From: a virus
Direction: 5' to 3' (one strand)
IMG/VR virus record: IMGVR_UViG_3300025703_000009
Span: 1 to 47,968 of that record
Length of the DNA: 47,968 nt
The notes beneath the pieces are model-generated. The model was not told the origin of the DNA. It was given only the letters and a program-made list of their open reading frames with translations, and did not search any database. Within the stretch, counting starts at the first letter, position 1, and every line of letters begins with the position of its first letter. Made by a program: the position numbers and the translations under genes. Shown here piece by piece: positions 40,089 to 46,412 of the stretch.

Positions 40089-40196
40089 GGCGGCGATGGT
40101 GGGATTCGAACCCACGTCCACCAAGCTGTTTAAGTAACCGAATAATGCTTGGTGGTGAATCGGTGTCTGCCATAAGTCCGCTTTGGCTACATCGCC
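40089..40196 (-). ncRNA. tRNA/tmRNA-like RNA domain (non-canonical)
   Basis: Minus strand: acceptor GGCGATG (40196-40190) pairs with CATCGCC (40098-40092), and a canonical T-arm GTGGG-TTCGAAT-CCCAC precedes the latter. A D-arm-like GCCA/TGGC hairpin with GCGG loop is present. There is no normal anticodon arm. Instead a 9-bp stem CCACCAAGC/GCTTGGTGG closes a 20-base loop and is joined to the T-arm by only AC, as P2 meets the T-arm in tmRNA (GGAC + T-arm). The 3' end reads GCCT, not CCA. No tag frame is seen. A truncated tmRNA-like or viral tRNA-like element is proposed. Confidence 0.6.
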
Positions 40197-40505
40197 CCAA
40201 GAGCCTCTCGACCGGGGCCGGAGGTTAGGCGCCAACGCGCGGGGGTCGAACCCGGCAAACCCCGAAGGGAAATTGTGGCTCCTAATTGCCAGCGTGACGA
40301 TAATCGAATTGTTAAGGGACGTTCAGGGGAACTACCCCTAATCTAACAGCCCACCACCCCTCATGTCAAGCGGAATCTCCCCTGCAAATACAAAGCCCCG
40401 GGTTCAGCCAAGGTGCGAGACCAAGGCCGAACGATCCGGGGCGACCCGGCATAACCATAAACCGGGCAAGCGATTGAGAACGAAACCCTACCATCGGTTT
40501 GCCTC
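40197..40505 (-). ncRNA. structured RNA upstream of the tRNA-like domain
   Basis: Strong pairings on the minus strand: GGCAAACC (40503-40496) with GGTTTGCC (40261-40254), enclosing hairpins AAACC/GGTTT, GCCCGG/CCGGGT and a 48-base hairpin whose arms GCCCCGG/CCGGGGC and GTTCGGCC/GGCTGAAC (40442-40395) are nearly perfect. CCC-TTCG-GGG (about 40270) is a UUCG hairpin, followed by a T-arm-like GGGTTCGACCC. A TATACT hexamer (40517-40512) could start it. No coding potential. The class is unknown; large phage RNAs such as ROOL or GOLLD come to mind but were not tested. Confidence 0.55.
40341..40369 (-). promoter_or_regulatory. sigma70-like promoter inside the RNA region
   Basis: Minus-strand TTGACA (40369-40364), 17-base spacer, TTAGAT (40346-40341). 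The -35 is perfect, the -10 mediocre. Start about 40334 would cover the tRNA-like domain and the three small genes 40029-39134. Confidence 0.55.
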
Positions 40506-40591
40506 ACCCCTAGTATATCAAATCCAAATACCCCCACCCAAAACGGGGGTCAAAAGCGGATTTTTTTTCTGGGTATAAAAAGCGAGGAACA

Positions 40592-40661
40592 TTCAATCTG
40601 TTAGAGAGTCATAATGAACACGGCGAGCAGGGCAAAATAATAAGGCCATTTCAATCTGTTA
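40592..40661. repeat. TTCAATCTGTTA direct repeats
   Basis: TTCAATCTGTTA at 40592-40603 and 40650-40661 (58 bp apart); an inverted 10-bp copy AACAGATTGA lies at 40925-40934. Iteron-like or regulator-binding sites. Confidence 0.6.
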
Positions 40662-41070
40662 TTTATGTGGGGGAAATTTTAGTAAAATGCTAACCATTGT
40701 CGGTTCGGGATCATCTATTGTCAGGTGGTTGTAGGGGGGCAGATACCATATTTTTGGTATATATTAACTGGGGTTGTATGTCATCATTCTTTGTGGTTGT
40801 ATATAGTATTTTAGTGGGTATTTTTTAGTCATAGGGGGATGAGGGTTTGGTTGTTAGTGAATAACATGCCCGCAAATGCATCAATCGGGTGGTTGGGTTT
40901 GCAGATAGTCTTATTCATGAATCAAACAGATTGATATATCGCCAGCAAACAACAAAACAATCAATGAATAAAACATATTAAACCATAATCACATATGACC
41001 TTGTGTCAATAGCGTTGAGCATAAACCATAGTATGACATGCATATAACAGTGGTCGTATATGTGTACTGT

Positions 41071-41090
41071 CGTACAATGTTGATTGTACG
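41071..41090. promoter_or_regulatory. palindromic operator-like site
   Basis: CGTACAAT-GTTG-ATTGTACG: two perfect 8-bp arms with a 4-bp centre, between the divergent arms. The GTAC core recurs in the operator-like repeats at 44503 and 44581. Confidence 0.6.
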
Positions 41091-41357
41091 CCACTAACGG
41101 ATACGCACCCCTGTACATTGATAACCCTTTGACAGGTGTTATTGTGCCGCGCGAAAAGTAAAAAGCCAAACAAAATTGGCGGACACATGCACAAACCCAT
41201 AGCCCCCTTACTCTAATACTTGCTTGTAATTGCCGTAATTCATACAAGTTGCTGATTACTAACTATAATGCTTTCGCCATAATGGAACGGCAATAATGTT
41301 TAATTACTAATATCGCAAGCTTGGTTGTTATGCGCTTTTCTTTTTGCTTCCGGGGCG

Positions 41358-41589
41358 AACGCAGCGAGTGAAAGCGCCGCGCGTAGTTTTAAGCTCAAAA
41401 CCCGGTTTATGCCGGTTTTACGTTGATTTGCGTGAATACTGAGCCACGTACAGGCGATTTGAGGCGATAAAAATAAAAAGATGGGTTGATGTACGTCTTT
41501 TATAAATGATGTGAACGCAGCAAGCAATTAGTTCAAGCTCCCTGCTAATAAAATAAAAAAAGAGTTGACAAGGAACGCAGCGAGTGAAA
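41358..41589 (+). repeat. GAACGCAGCGAG repeats
   Basis: GAACGCAGCGAGTGAAA at 41358-41374 and 41573-41589, with a partial copy GAACGCAGCAAG at 41513. The last copy fills the spacer of the promoter at 41565. Confidence 0.6.
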
Positions 41590-41593
41590 CAAT
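41565..41593 (+). promoter_or_regulatory. sigma70-like promoter of the right-arm small-gene operon
   Basis: TTGACA (41565-41570), 17-base spacer, AACAAT (41588-41593). The -35 is perfect; the -10 matches 4 of 6. It precedes the gene at 41648, with a TAAAGCT-ATTA-AGCTTTA hairpin (41601-41618) in the leader. Confidence 0.55.
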
Positions 41594-41647
41594 GGACGGG
41601 TAAAGCTATTAAGCTTTATTACATTAACAATTAAGTCAGGGGGACAG

Positions 41648-41767
41648 ATGACAGTAAAACCGTTTTTACTTCACCCAGCCGATCAGCCGCGCATTGTTAA
41701 AATCGAGGTCCGGCAATTCGGGATTAGTAAATGGGTAAAAGTCCGGCGCGCAAGCCGGAGCGAATAA
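41648..41767 (+). CDS. small basic protein, 39 aa
   Basis: CAGGGGG lies 5-6 bases before the ATG. Product MTVKPFLLHPADQPRIVKIE... ends with a basic run (KVRRASRSE). First gene of the right-arm operon. Function unknown. Confidence 0.55.
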   Translation: MTVKPFLLHPADQPRIVKIEVRQFGISKWVKVRRASRSE

Positions 41768-41795
41768 CAAGCAACCAAAACAAAAAAGGAAAATC

Positions 41796-41879
41796 ATGCC
41801 AACACTAAAAGAGTTCGGACAAGCGGCCATAGCACTAATAATAATCTGGCCGATCGCAATACTATTTTTAAGTCTCTAA
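41796..41879 (+). CDS. single-span membrane peptide, 27 aa
   Basis: AAAAGGAAAATC precedes the ATG. After MPTLKEFGQ the peptide is one hydrophobic helix (AAIALIIIWPIAILFLSL). Such tiny membrane peptides are frequent in phage early operons; role unknown. Confidence 0.5.
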   Translation: MPTLKEFGQAAIALIIIWPIAILFLSL

Positions 41880-41888
41880 GGGGGAAAT

Positions 41889-42260
41889 ATGAACGCAACA
41901 CAACGCAAGTACCACACCAGTAAGCACTTTGTAGAATTAAAAGAATTAGGCTATGTCTATAGCAGTATGGGGAAAATTAACGGTTTAGAGCGTCGCGTTC
42001 ATGCGTTTATGGAGCGATGTTGTAACGAGGATATAAGCGAAGCAACGCAGGAGCGCCAAGAAAAGAAATTCACCGAAGAAGCCCGGGAGCTGTTTGGCGG
42101 TGAGTTGCCCAAGGGTTTTATGCTTAACGGCGACCCCAGGGGCTACGCGCTTAAATTAGATGATGAGGCATACAGCCGCGACCCACGTGACCCCAACCAC
42201 ATGCCAGTCACTTACACAGATATGGGCGGCTATGGAATATTAGCCCCTGACTTTCAGTAG
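41889..42260 (+). CDS. hypothetical protein, 123 aa
   Basis: TAAGGGGG stands 5 bases before the ATG. Mixed charged protein with HxCC (MERCCNEDI) and a C-terminal part SRDPRDPNHMPVTYTDMGGYG. No recognised family. Followed by the first copy of the two-hairpin cassette. Confidence 0.7.
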   Translation: MNATQRKYHTSKHFVELKELGYVYSSMGKINGLERRVHAFMERCCNEDISEATQERQEKKFTEEARELFGGELPKGFMLNGDPRGYALKLDDEAYSRDPRDPNHMPVTYTDMGGYGILAPDFQ

Positions 42261-42335
42261 TGACACGCTAGGGCGGCAATCCGGCCGCCTTATGGGTATC
42301 ACTACCCGATAATATCAATTAAATCAGGGGGCAAA
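42261..42335 (+). other. two-hairpin intergenic cassette, copy A
   Basis: TAGTGACACGCTAG leads into stem 1 GGCGGC/GCCGCC (42272-42277 with 42284-42289) and stem 2 GGGTA-TCAC-TACCC (42294-42307), then an A+T-rich linker and AGGGGG before the next ATG. Same plan as copies B and C. Confidence 0.75.
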
Positions 42336-42407
42336 ATGACAGCCAAGATTAAATATAACGGTCGCTATTACCGCACCGTAGCGGAAGCAGTTAAGGCCAA
42401 CGGATGA
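42336..42407 (+). CDS. 23-aa peptide
   Basis: AGGGGG precedes the ATG; product MTAKIKYNGRYYRTVAEAV... The TGA overlaps the next ATG (ATGA), so it may serve in translational coupling. Small basic beta-like peptide, function unknown. Confidence 0.5.
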   Translation: MTAKIKYNGRYYRTVAEAVKANG

Positions 42408-42682
42408 AAAAATATGAGCCGTTCGATTTGGATGAACTGGAAGAGGTTTGTACAATCGGCGAAAAAGTAACAGTTCCGGCCGGTAAAACCGGCATGTGGC
42501 ACGTTTTCACTAACAATACAGATGAGTTTTTTGGGCTCGACCAAGAAGCCGAGGCGCGCGAGTTATTCGACACCTGGGCGAAAGAAGAAGGTTGCGCCCG
42601 GCTGTACTTGGAAATTGAAGACGAAGACGGCAATAACGAGCTTGAGGAGTGTTGGCAATCCGTTGGCGACTATCCGATGTAG
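42404..42682 (+). CDS. acidic protein, 92 aa
   Basis: Strongly acidic (net Glu/Asp rich: FDLDELEEVCTIGEKVTV; YLEIEDEDGNNELEE). Starts at an ATGA overlap. Acidity is compatible with DNA mimicry or an inhibitor, which is speculation. Followed by cassette copy B. Confidence 0.7.
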   Translation: MKKYEPFDLDELEEVCTIGEKVTVPAGKTGMWHVFTNNTDEFFGLDQEAEARELFDTWAKEEGCARLYLEIEDEDGNNELEECWQSVGDYPM

Positions 42683-42751
42683 TGTTACGCTAGAGCGTCC
42701 ACGCGGGCGCTCAGTGGGTGACATCACCCGATAAACTAATCAAGGGGGAAT
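42683..42751 (+). other. two-hairpin intergenic cassette, copy B
   Basis: TAGTGTTACGCTAG, then stem 1 GAGCGTCC-ACGC-GGGCGCTC (42693-42712) and stem 2 GGGTG-ACAT-CACCC (42716-42729), then A+T-rich linker and AAGGGGG. Stem sequences differ from copies A and C but pairing is kept. Confidence 0.75.
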
Positions 42752-42916
42752 ATGACAAAGAAAGCCTCAAAGGTGGAATTGTCTATTTTGGAGCGTTGCG
42801 CCTTGCGCGACACGCTACAGGCCGCGCTGGATGACCAGGACACGCGGAAACAGCTCAAGGCGTGGCGAGTTCACGCCATAGAGCGGGTTATAGCCAAAAT
42901 CCCGCCCGTTAAGTAG
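42752..42916 (+). CDS. small basic helical protein, 54 aa
   Basis: CAAGGGGG precedes the ATG. MTKKASKVELSILERCALRDTLQAALDD... is helical with a Lys/Arg-rich second half. Unknown; possible DNA-binding accessory. Confidence 0.6.
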   Translation: MTKKASKVELSILERCALRDTLQAALDDQDTRKQLKAWRVHAIERVIAKIPPVK

Positions 42917-42985
42917 TAGTGCGCTAGGCCGTCAGTTTGGCGGCCGATGGGTATTATTACCCGTAAATTAACCAAAGGGGGCAAG
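42917..42985 (+). other. two-hairpin intergenic cassette, copy C
   Basis: TAGTGCGCTAG leads into stem 1 GGCCGTC-AGTTT-GGCGGCC (42927-42945) and stem 2 GGGTA-TTAT-TACCC (42949-42962), then A+T-rich linker and AAAGGGGG. Stem 1 sequence is distinct from A and B. Confidence 0.75.
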
Positions 42986-43246
42986 ATGAGCAACAAACTA
43001 ATTGGTGTGGTGGCAGCACTTGGCGTGGCGCTGCTGGCCGTGATTGTGATCGGCACATATCACGCAGCCAACGCCGAGGCTCAAACGTCTAAGATCGAGT
43101 ATGTAGCCCAAACGTGCTACGACCAAATCCACGGCATCCCTACAGCAAACTTTCAAACTTGCGGGGACGCGGAAGACCAAGCGAACGCGGAATATTTATG
43201 CAACGCCAACACGCTTACCGCTAAGTGCTGGGTTGAGTTAAAATAA
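42986..43246 (+). CDS. membrane-anchored or secreted Cys-rich protein, 86 aa
   Basis: ATG 42986 follows AAAGGGGG. A signal/anchor (LIGVVAALGVALLAVIVIG) precedes a small Cys-containing domain (four Cys: TCYD, TCGD, LCN, KCW), likely two disulphides outside the membrane. Could be a superinfection-exclusion protein, which is a guess. Confidence 0.65.
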   Translation: MSNKLIGVVAALGVALLAVIVIGTYHAANAEAQTSKIEYVAQTCYDQIHGIPTANFQTCGDAEDQANAEYLCNANTLTAKCWVELK

Positions 43247-43250
43247 ACCC

Positions 43251-43517
43251 GTGTACCGAAAATATAGAGTAATCATTTTCACGACTAGAGGCCGCCAGCT
43301 AGCAGCGGCGGCCGATAGCGTCAACGGCCTGGCCGACATGGTGAAGTATTGGTTTATCAACGACCCGGCCGGGCGCGCGGTCTATGATGACCAGGTGCAA
43401 GCCGTAGCCATTTATGAGTTTGACCCCAGCACCGCGCAATATATCAACATTGGTCAGATGACCAGCAACAGTCGCGCGGATGCTGTCGCCAAAATCCGCA
43501 TCCTGGGCGCTCGATAG
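43251..43517 (+). CDS. hypothetical protein, 88 aa
   Basis: GTG start 5 bases after the previous stop, probably coupled; no strong Shine-Dalgarno. Mixed alpha/beta (YRVIIFTTRGRQLAAAADSVNGLAD ... VAIYEFDPSTAQYINIG). Unknown. Confidence 0.6.
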   Translation: MYRKYRVIIFTTRGRQLAAAADSVNGLADMVKYWFINDPAGRAVYDDQVQAVAIYEFDPSTAQYINIGQMTSNSRADAVAKIRILGAR

Positions 43518-43528
43518 GTAACCTAAAG

Positions 43529-43831
43529 ATGAAGCAAGAAGGCTGGCATAGAATCTTCGTAGGTCGAATTGAAAAGTCAGAGCTTATAAATATCGTTCGA
43601 GAGGTAAAGAACCTCTGGCATTTCGGCCCTATTATTTGGCCTCAAGGAGACAGCAAAAAACGCGCTCAGATTAAAGCGGTGAAAGATAGTGCTGATCAGT
43701 ATTGGGTACTGTTGAATGATGCCGCGATGACCTATCTACTGTTGCGCTGCAAGGATATCGAAGCACCAAAGATTGTTGGCCGCAGCGGTAAACCGGAAGA
43801 GCCAATCAACCTTGAAGATATCCCGTTTTAA
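43529..43831 (+). CDS. hypothetical protein, 100 aa
   Basis: AGGTAAC precedes the ATG. Alpha/beta with a Trp- and Lys-rich middle (WHFGPIIWPQGDSKKRAQIKAVKDSADQYW). Its stop overlaps the stop of the opposite terS-like gene by 4 bases. Unknown function. Confidence 0.65.
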   Translation: MKQEGWHRIFVGRIEKSELINIVREVKNLWHFGPIIWPQGDSKKRAQIKAVKDSADQYWVLLNDAAMTYLLLRCKDIEAPKIVGRSGKPEEPINLEDIPF

Positions 43832-44373
43832 ACAGGTGCGGGAGCGTTGCGATTATTGAGGACCTGGATAAGCTGGACCGGGTTGCCGGCGTTAATGCCA
43901 GCGATGAGCGCCGACAACGCCGCTTGGTCTTGTGGAGTAACCGGATCCGGGTCTTCACCTTTACTCTGGTTATGCATAGCTTCACTGACTTTGGTGAGTT
44001 CGTTAATCGTCAATTCCCGGTACAGTTCCAGCTTTTGCTTAAACTCGCGCTCAGTAATCGAGCCGGCGCGGAGCTGTAGCCGGAGGTCCTTAATCACGCT
44101 GGCGTCTTCGATAGCCTCATCAAGCCGGTTTTCGATAAGCTGATGAGCTTTTTGCTTGAGCAACACCGCGGATGTTGCACCTTCTTGGGCGATCAAAGCG
44201 CGGCCTTGGCTAATTGCTGGTAGGTTGGATTGCCGGAGCCGGCGGATTGTCGCCACGTTGACGGTGCGGCCGTAAGCTTTCTCAAAACTCTCTTGGATTT
44301 GCGCATACTGGGAACCAAGGGTTAGCTGTTTAACCACGTATCGGCGCTGTTCGTTGGATAGTCTGGCTGCCAT
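43828..44373 (-). CDS. terminase small subunit-like HTH protein
   Basis: 181 aa. An N-terminal helix-turn-helix (about 5-45: LSNEQRRYVVKQLTLGSQYAQIQESFEKAYGRTVNVATIRRLRQ) is followed by a helical oligomerisation region (60-140) and a Pro/Gly/Asn tail. This plan fits TerS, which recognises DNA for TerL. It lies 5 kb from terL on the same strand, alone within rightward genes. Another DNA-binding regulator is possible. Confidence 0.55.
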   Translation of the reverse strand: MAARLSNEQRRYVVKQLTLGSQYAQIQESFEKAYGRTVNVATIRRLRQSNLPAISQGRALIAQEGATSAVLLKQKAHQLIENRLDEAIEDASVIKDLRLQLRAGSITEREFKQKLELYRELTINELTKVSEAMHNQSKGEDPDPVTPQDQAALSALIAGINAGNPVQLIQVLNNRNAPAPV

Positions 44374-44429
44374 TGGGTTTTAGTATACAATATATTCGGG
44401 TCAAACTGCTGCTCAAGTAGTCCTGGCCC

Positions 44430-44459
44430 AAAGTCCGTGTTGTGAGGCACGGACTTTTT
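44430..44459 (+). terminator. intrinsic terminator of the right-arm operon
   Basis: AAAGTCCGTG (44430-44439) pairs with CACGGACTTT (44448-44457) and runs into TTTTT. On the plus strand it ends transcripts that have crossed the terS-like gene in antisense; on the minus strand the T-tract is lacking. Confidence 0.8.
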
Positions 44460-44461
44460 AG

Positions 44462-44490
44462 TTGACACAACGCAGCATGAGGGGTATATT
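44462..44490 (+). promoter_or_regulatory. strong sigma70 promoter P1 for the initiator operon
   Basis: TTGACA (44462-44467), 17-base spacer, TATATT (44485-44490). Start about 44497. It directly follows the terminator and leads to the TTG-start initiator gene. Confidence 0.75.
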
Positions 44491-44502
44491 GAGCCATAAG
44501 TA

Positions 44503-44591
44503 GGACACGTACAAGTAGCCTGCACACAATTCAATCAATAGGCAGGTTGCAAAACGCCGGGCGTTGCTATACTCTAGTAATGTACGTGTCC
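44503..44591 (+). promoter_or_regulatory. inverted operator-like repeats around second promoter
   Basis: GGACACGTACA (44503-44513) and TGTACGTGTCC (44581-44591) are perfect inverted 11-mers. Each lies just downstream of a -10: P1 TATATT, and P2 TGC-TATACT (extended -10, 44568-44573). Within P2's spacer, AACGCC-G-GGCGTT (44553-44565) is a perfect palindrome. P2 has no clear -35. The repeats could bind a repressor or pair in P1 RNA. Confidence 0.65.
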
Positions 44592-44592
44592 C

Positions 44593-44615
44593 AAGCCTCC
44601 TGCTAACGGAGGCTT
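44593..44615 (+). promoter_or_regulatory. Shine-Dalgarno-sequestering hairpin
   Basis: AAGCCTCC (44593-44600) pairs perfectly with GGAGGCTT (44608-44615) around a 7-base loop. The right arm holds the GGAGG used by the TTG start at 44622 (9-base spacing). The U-run after it is short (TTT), so occlusion fits better than termination. Confidence 0.6.
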
Positions 44616-44621
44616 TACACT

Positions 44622-45371
44622 TTGTCAAAACAAAACCCTACCTACTACGCGATCATTACCGCGGATGTTCGTTATGATAATGATCTACCGCCAAACGCCA
44701 AACTTCTCTATGGCGAAATAACAGCCCTGGCTAATGCTACTGGGATTTGTACCGCTAGCAACGCTTACTTTGCCAAGCTTTACGACGTTAAAGTCCGGGC
44801 GGTGAGTGAGTGGGTTAGCATGTTAGCTGGTAAGGGATATATTGAGGTGAATGTTATCGTCAACTTTGGGAACAAGCGCGAGATCGTGCTACCTATAGTG
44901 AATAATCACCATACCTATAGTGAAAAAACACTAGAGGGCTCTAGTGAAAATTCACTACATAATAATACAAGTATTAATAATAAAGCGCGCACCTCCAGCA
45001 CAGAGCCTTCGGCTGATATCTTAAAAGCCTATAATTTATATCTTAAATACTTTATTTCTGGTATTACACGTGATATTGCCGGGCCGGTATTTAGCAAGCC
45101 GCTCATGGAAGCCGCCATGAAACGATATCGGCTGACACCAAAACGGAAGGCCGCGCTTGAGCGCCGACTGAAAGACGCTGAGCCAAAAATGGTATTCGCC
45201 GCGATTGTTGGGTTTGGCCGGGCGGATTGGAGCAACGGCAATAATGACCGTAGATGGAAAGCTGACCTGGCAGATTTTATCTGTCGTAGTTATGAAAATG
45301 TCGAAAGGGGGGCGCGTTTATACGAAGAACAACGTGCTGGATCACGGTCTGACGATCCATGGAACGCCTAA
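44622..45371 (+). CDS. replication-initiator-like protein
   Basis: 249 aa from a TTG start. N-terminal winged-helix (about 20-85, NDLPPNAKLLYGEITALANATGICTASNAYFAKLY) of the HTH_36 type used in phage replication initiators, then a Thr/Asn/Ser-rich linker. The C-terminal domain RLTPKRKAALERRLKDAEPKMVF...ADWSNGNNDRRWKADLADF resembles the conserved end of DnaD/lambda O-like phage replication proteins (recalled). It would bind the origin and recruit the helicase. The ribosome site is hidden in a hairpin and the start is weak, suggesting tight control. Confidence 0.7.
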   Translation: MSKQNPTYYAIITADVRYDNDLPPNAKLLYGEITALANATGICTASNAYFAKLYDVKVRAVSEWVSMLAGKGYIEVNVIVNFGNKREIVLPIVNNHHTYSEKTLEGSSENSLHNNTSINNKARTSSTEPSADILKAYNLYLKYFISGITRDIAGPVFSKPLMEAAMKRYRLTPKRKAALERRLKDAEPKMVFAAIVGFGRADWSNGNNDRRWKADLADFICRSYENVERGARLYEEQRAGSRSDDPWNA

Positions 45372-45460
45372 GAGCGTTTCAAAAGTGCCGGACTGGAATA
45401 CTATCAACTAATGCCCTAAAATGGGCGGAAACGGGCTTATTTAAGCGCACGGAGCAATTT

Positions 45461-45754
45461 ATGGACGACCAACCATCACAAGAAATGCCAAGGTATCAAT
45501 CTCATAAAAAAGTTTGGGCTTTGAAAATACAAAGTATTGAAACTGATCTTGAGAGAGCTAAAAAAGAAGACAGAGAAACTGATGGCGGAGCTTTTATTAC
45601 CCCTGCCGATGAGGGGTATGGTGAATTCAAAGTAGATCGTGAATTCGTCCAAAAACATGAGCCCGTAGCTGGAGGCTATTATGTTGTCTATGAGGGTGGT
45701 TATAAATCATTCTCACCAGCTAGTGCGTTTGAAAACGGTTATACAAGAATTTAA
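45461..45754 (+). CDS. conserved phage protein of unknown function, 97 aa
   Basis: ATG 45461 follows GGAG. The YQSHKKVWALKIQSIE ... GGYYVVYEGGYKSFSPASAFENGY pattern is a very common small phage protein (recalled; uncharacterised). No enzymatic motif visible. Confidence 0.75.
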   Translation: MDDQPSQEMPRYQSHKKVWALKIQSIETDLERAKKEDRETDGGAFITPADEGYGEFKVDREFVQKHEPVAGGYYVVYEGGYKSFSPASAFENGYTRI

Positions 45755-45768
45755 TTTAAGGAGTTAAT

Positions 45769-45996
45769 ATGTTAGGATTCAAGACTAAAAAGCAAAAGAC
45801 ATTGGAAGAAATTCGAAGTAGGCCGAGCAAAACTATCAACCTAGGGTTACACGAAGAACCGTTTTTGTTCGACGTCCGGGCCATACCGCACGGTGTTATG
45901 ATCAAGCGTATCTTTCACCGCAAGGGACAACATAACTGGGAGTGGCGTGTTAGTTACCGGGCCGGGAACGGTAAGCCCTTGCGAACCGTTTACTAG
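45769..45996 (+). CDS. hypothetical protein, 75 aa
   Basis: AAGGAG stands 7 bases before the ATG. Basic, with beta-type stretches (FLFDVRAIPHGVMIKRIFHRKGQHNWEWRVSYRAG). Unknown. Confidence 0.6.
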   Translation: MLGFKTKKQKTLEEIRSRPSKTINLGLHEEPFLFDVRAIPHGVMIKRIFHRKGQHNWEWRVSYRAGNGKPLRTVY

Positions 45997-46005
45997 GGCG
46001 AGACT

Positions 46006-46098
46006 TTGGATATCGCCCTAGCCGAGTTCTTCAAAAACCATGAAGACATGCTGATCGAGTACAATGATAACAACGTAGGGGGCATAGGAGCAAACTAG
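46006..46098 (+). CDS. possible 30-aa peptide
   Basis: TTG start 7 bases after GGGCGAGA, product MDIALAEFFKNHEDMLIEYNDN... ending just before the next gene. Support is weak: rare start codon, no family. Included because the 100 bases would otherwise be empty in a densely packed operon. Confidence 0.3.
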   Translation: MDIALAEFFKNHEDMLIEYNDNNVGGIGAN

Positions 46099-46100
46099 CC

Positions 46101-46412
46101 ATGAGCAAAGGTTTACGGCATTACCCTGAAAGCCAAAGAATGGAAATCGCTATGCGGCGCACGAAAGTATCAACCAAGGGTTGTAGCTATTGGGGCGCTG
46201 TAGGGTTTCTGAACTCGAAGGGTATCAAGACCAAGGAGCAGTCAGTCACGGATGCGGTCGGCGTCATCATGAACATCGCACATCTCAATAATGCCCAGCA
46301 AGCAGAAAGGAAAAAGAAACGTGCGAATTTACGACGGTCCCCGCGCACTACGCTCGCAGCAGCGCTCGATCCGCGGAGCAAGAGGCGCTTGGAAGCGCTT
46401 AGAGCTGGCTGA
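46101..46412 (+). CDS. basic protein, 103 aa
   Basis: ATG 2 bases after the preceding frame. Lys/Arg-rich C-terminal half (ERKKKRANLRRSPRTTLAAALDPRSKRRL). The last 92 bases overlap a second frame (46321-46566), so the end is constrained by both; either frame could be the minor one. Unknown function. Confidence 0.55.
   Translation: MSKGLRHYPESQRMEIAMRRTKVSTKGCSYWGAVGFLNSKGIKTKEQSVTDAVGVIMNIAHLNNAQQAERKKKRANLRRSPRTTLAAALDPRSKRRLEALRAG

Larger units (their letters stand above)
40570..41560. other. gene-free A+T-rich control region, candidate origin
   Basis: About 1 kb between divergently transcribed arms. Open frames here (minus 41247-40978, 41527-41300) have poor composition and no ribosome sites. 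It contains TCAATCTGTT three times (two direct, one inverted), an 8-bp palindrome at 41071, GTAC-centred sites (41112, 41443, 41490), an isolated TATAAT at 41265, and three GAACGCAGC repeats. Base composition is clearly lower in GC than the genes. Origin or divergent-promoter function is inferred. Confidence 0.5.

Noticed and set aside
40089-40196. Ordinary tRNA gene
   Set aside because: The acceptor, D-arm and T-arm are present but no 5-bp anticodon stem with a 7-base loop can be formed; the alternative ACCGA/TCGGT stem leaves an 18-base loop.
40530-40568. Plus-strand terminator ACCCCC/GGGGGT with later T8
   Set aside because: The T-run is about 10 bases from the stem and no plus-strand gene lies upstream.
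40978-41247. Minus-strand frame of 89 codons in the control region
   Set aside because: Cys/His/Tyr-rich composition unlike real proteins here, no ribosome site, overlaps repeats and low-GC sequence.
41300-41527. Minus-strand frame of 75 codons
   Set aside because: No ribosome site and it overlaps the GAACGCAGC repeats; composition is not protein-like.
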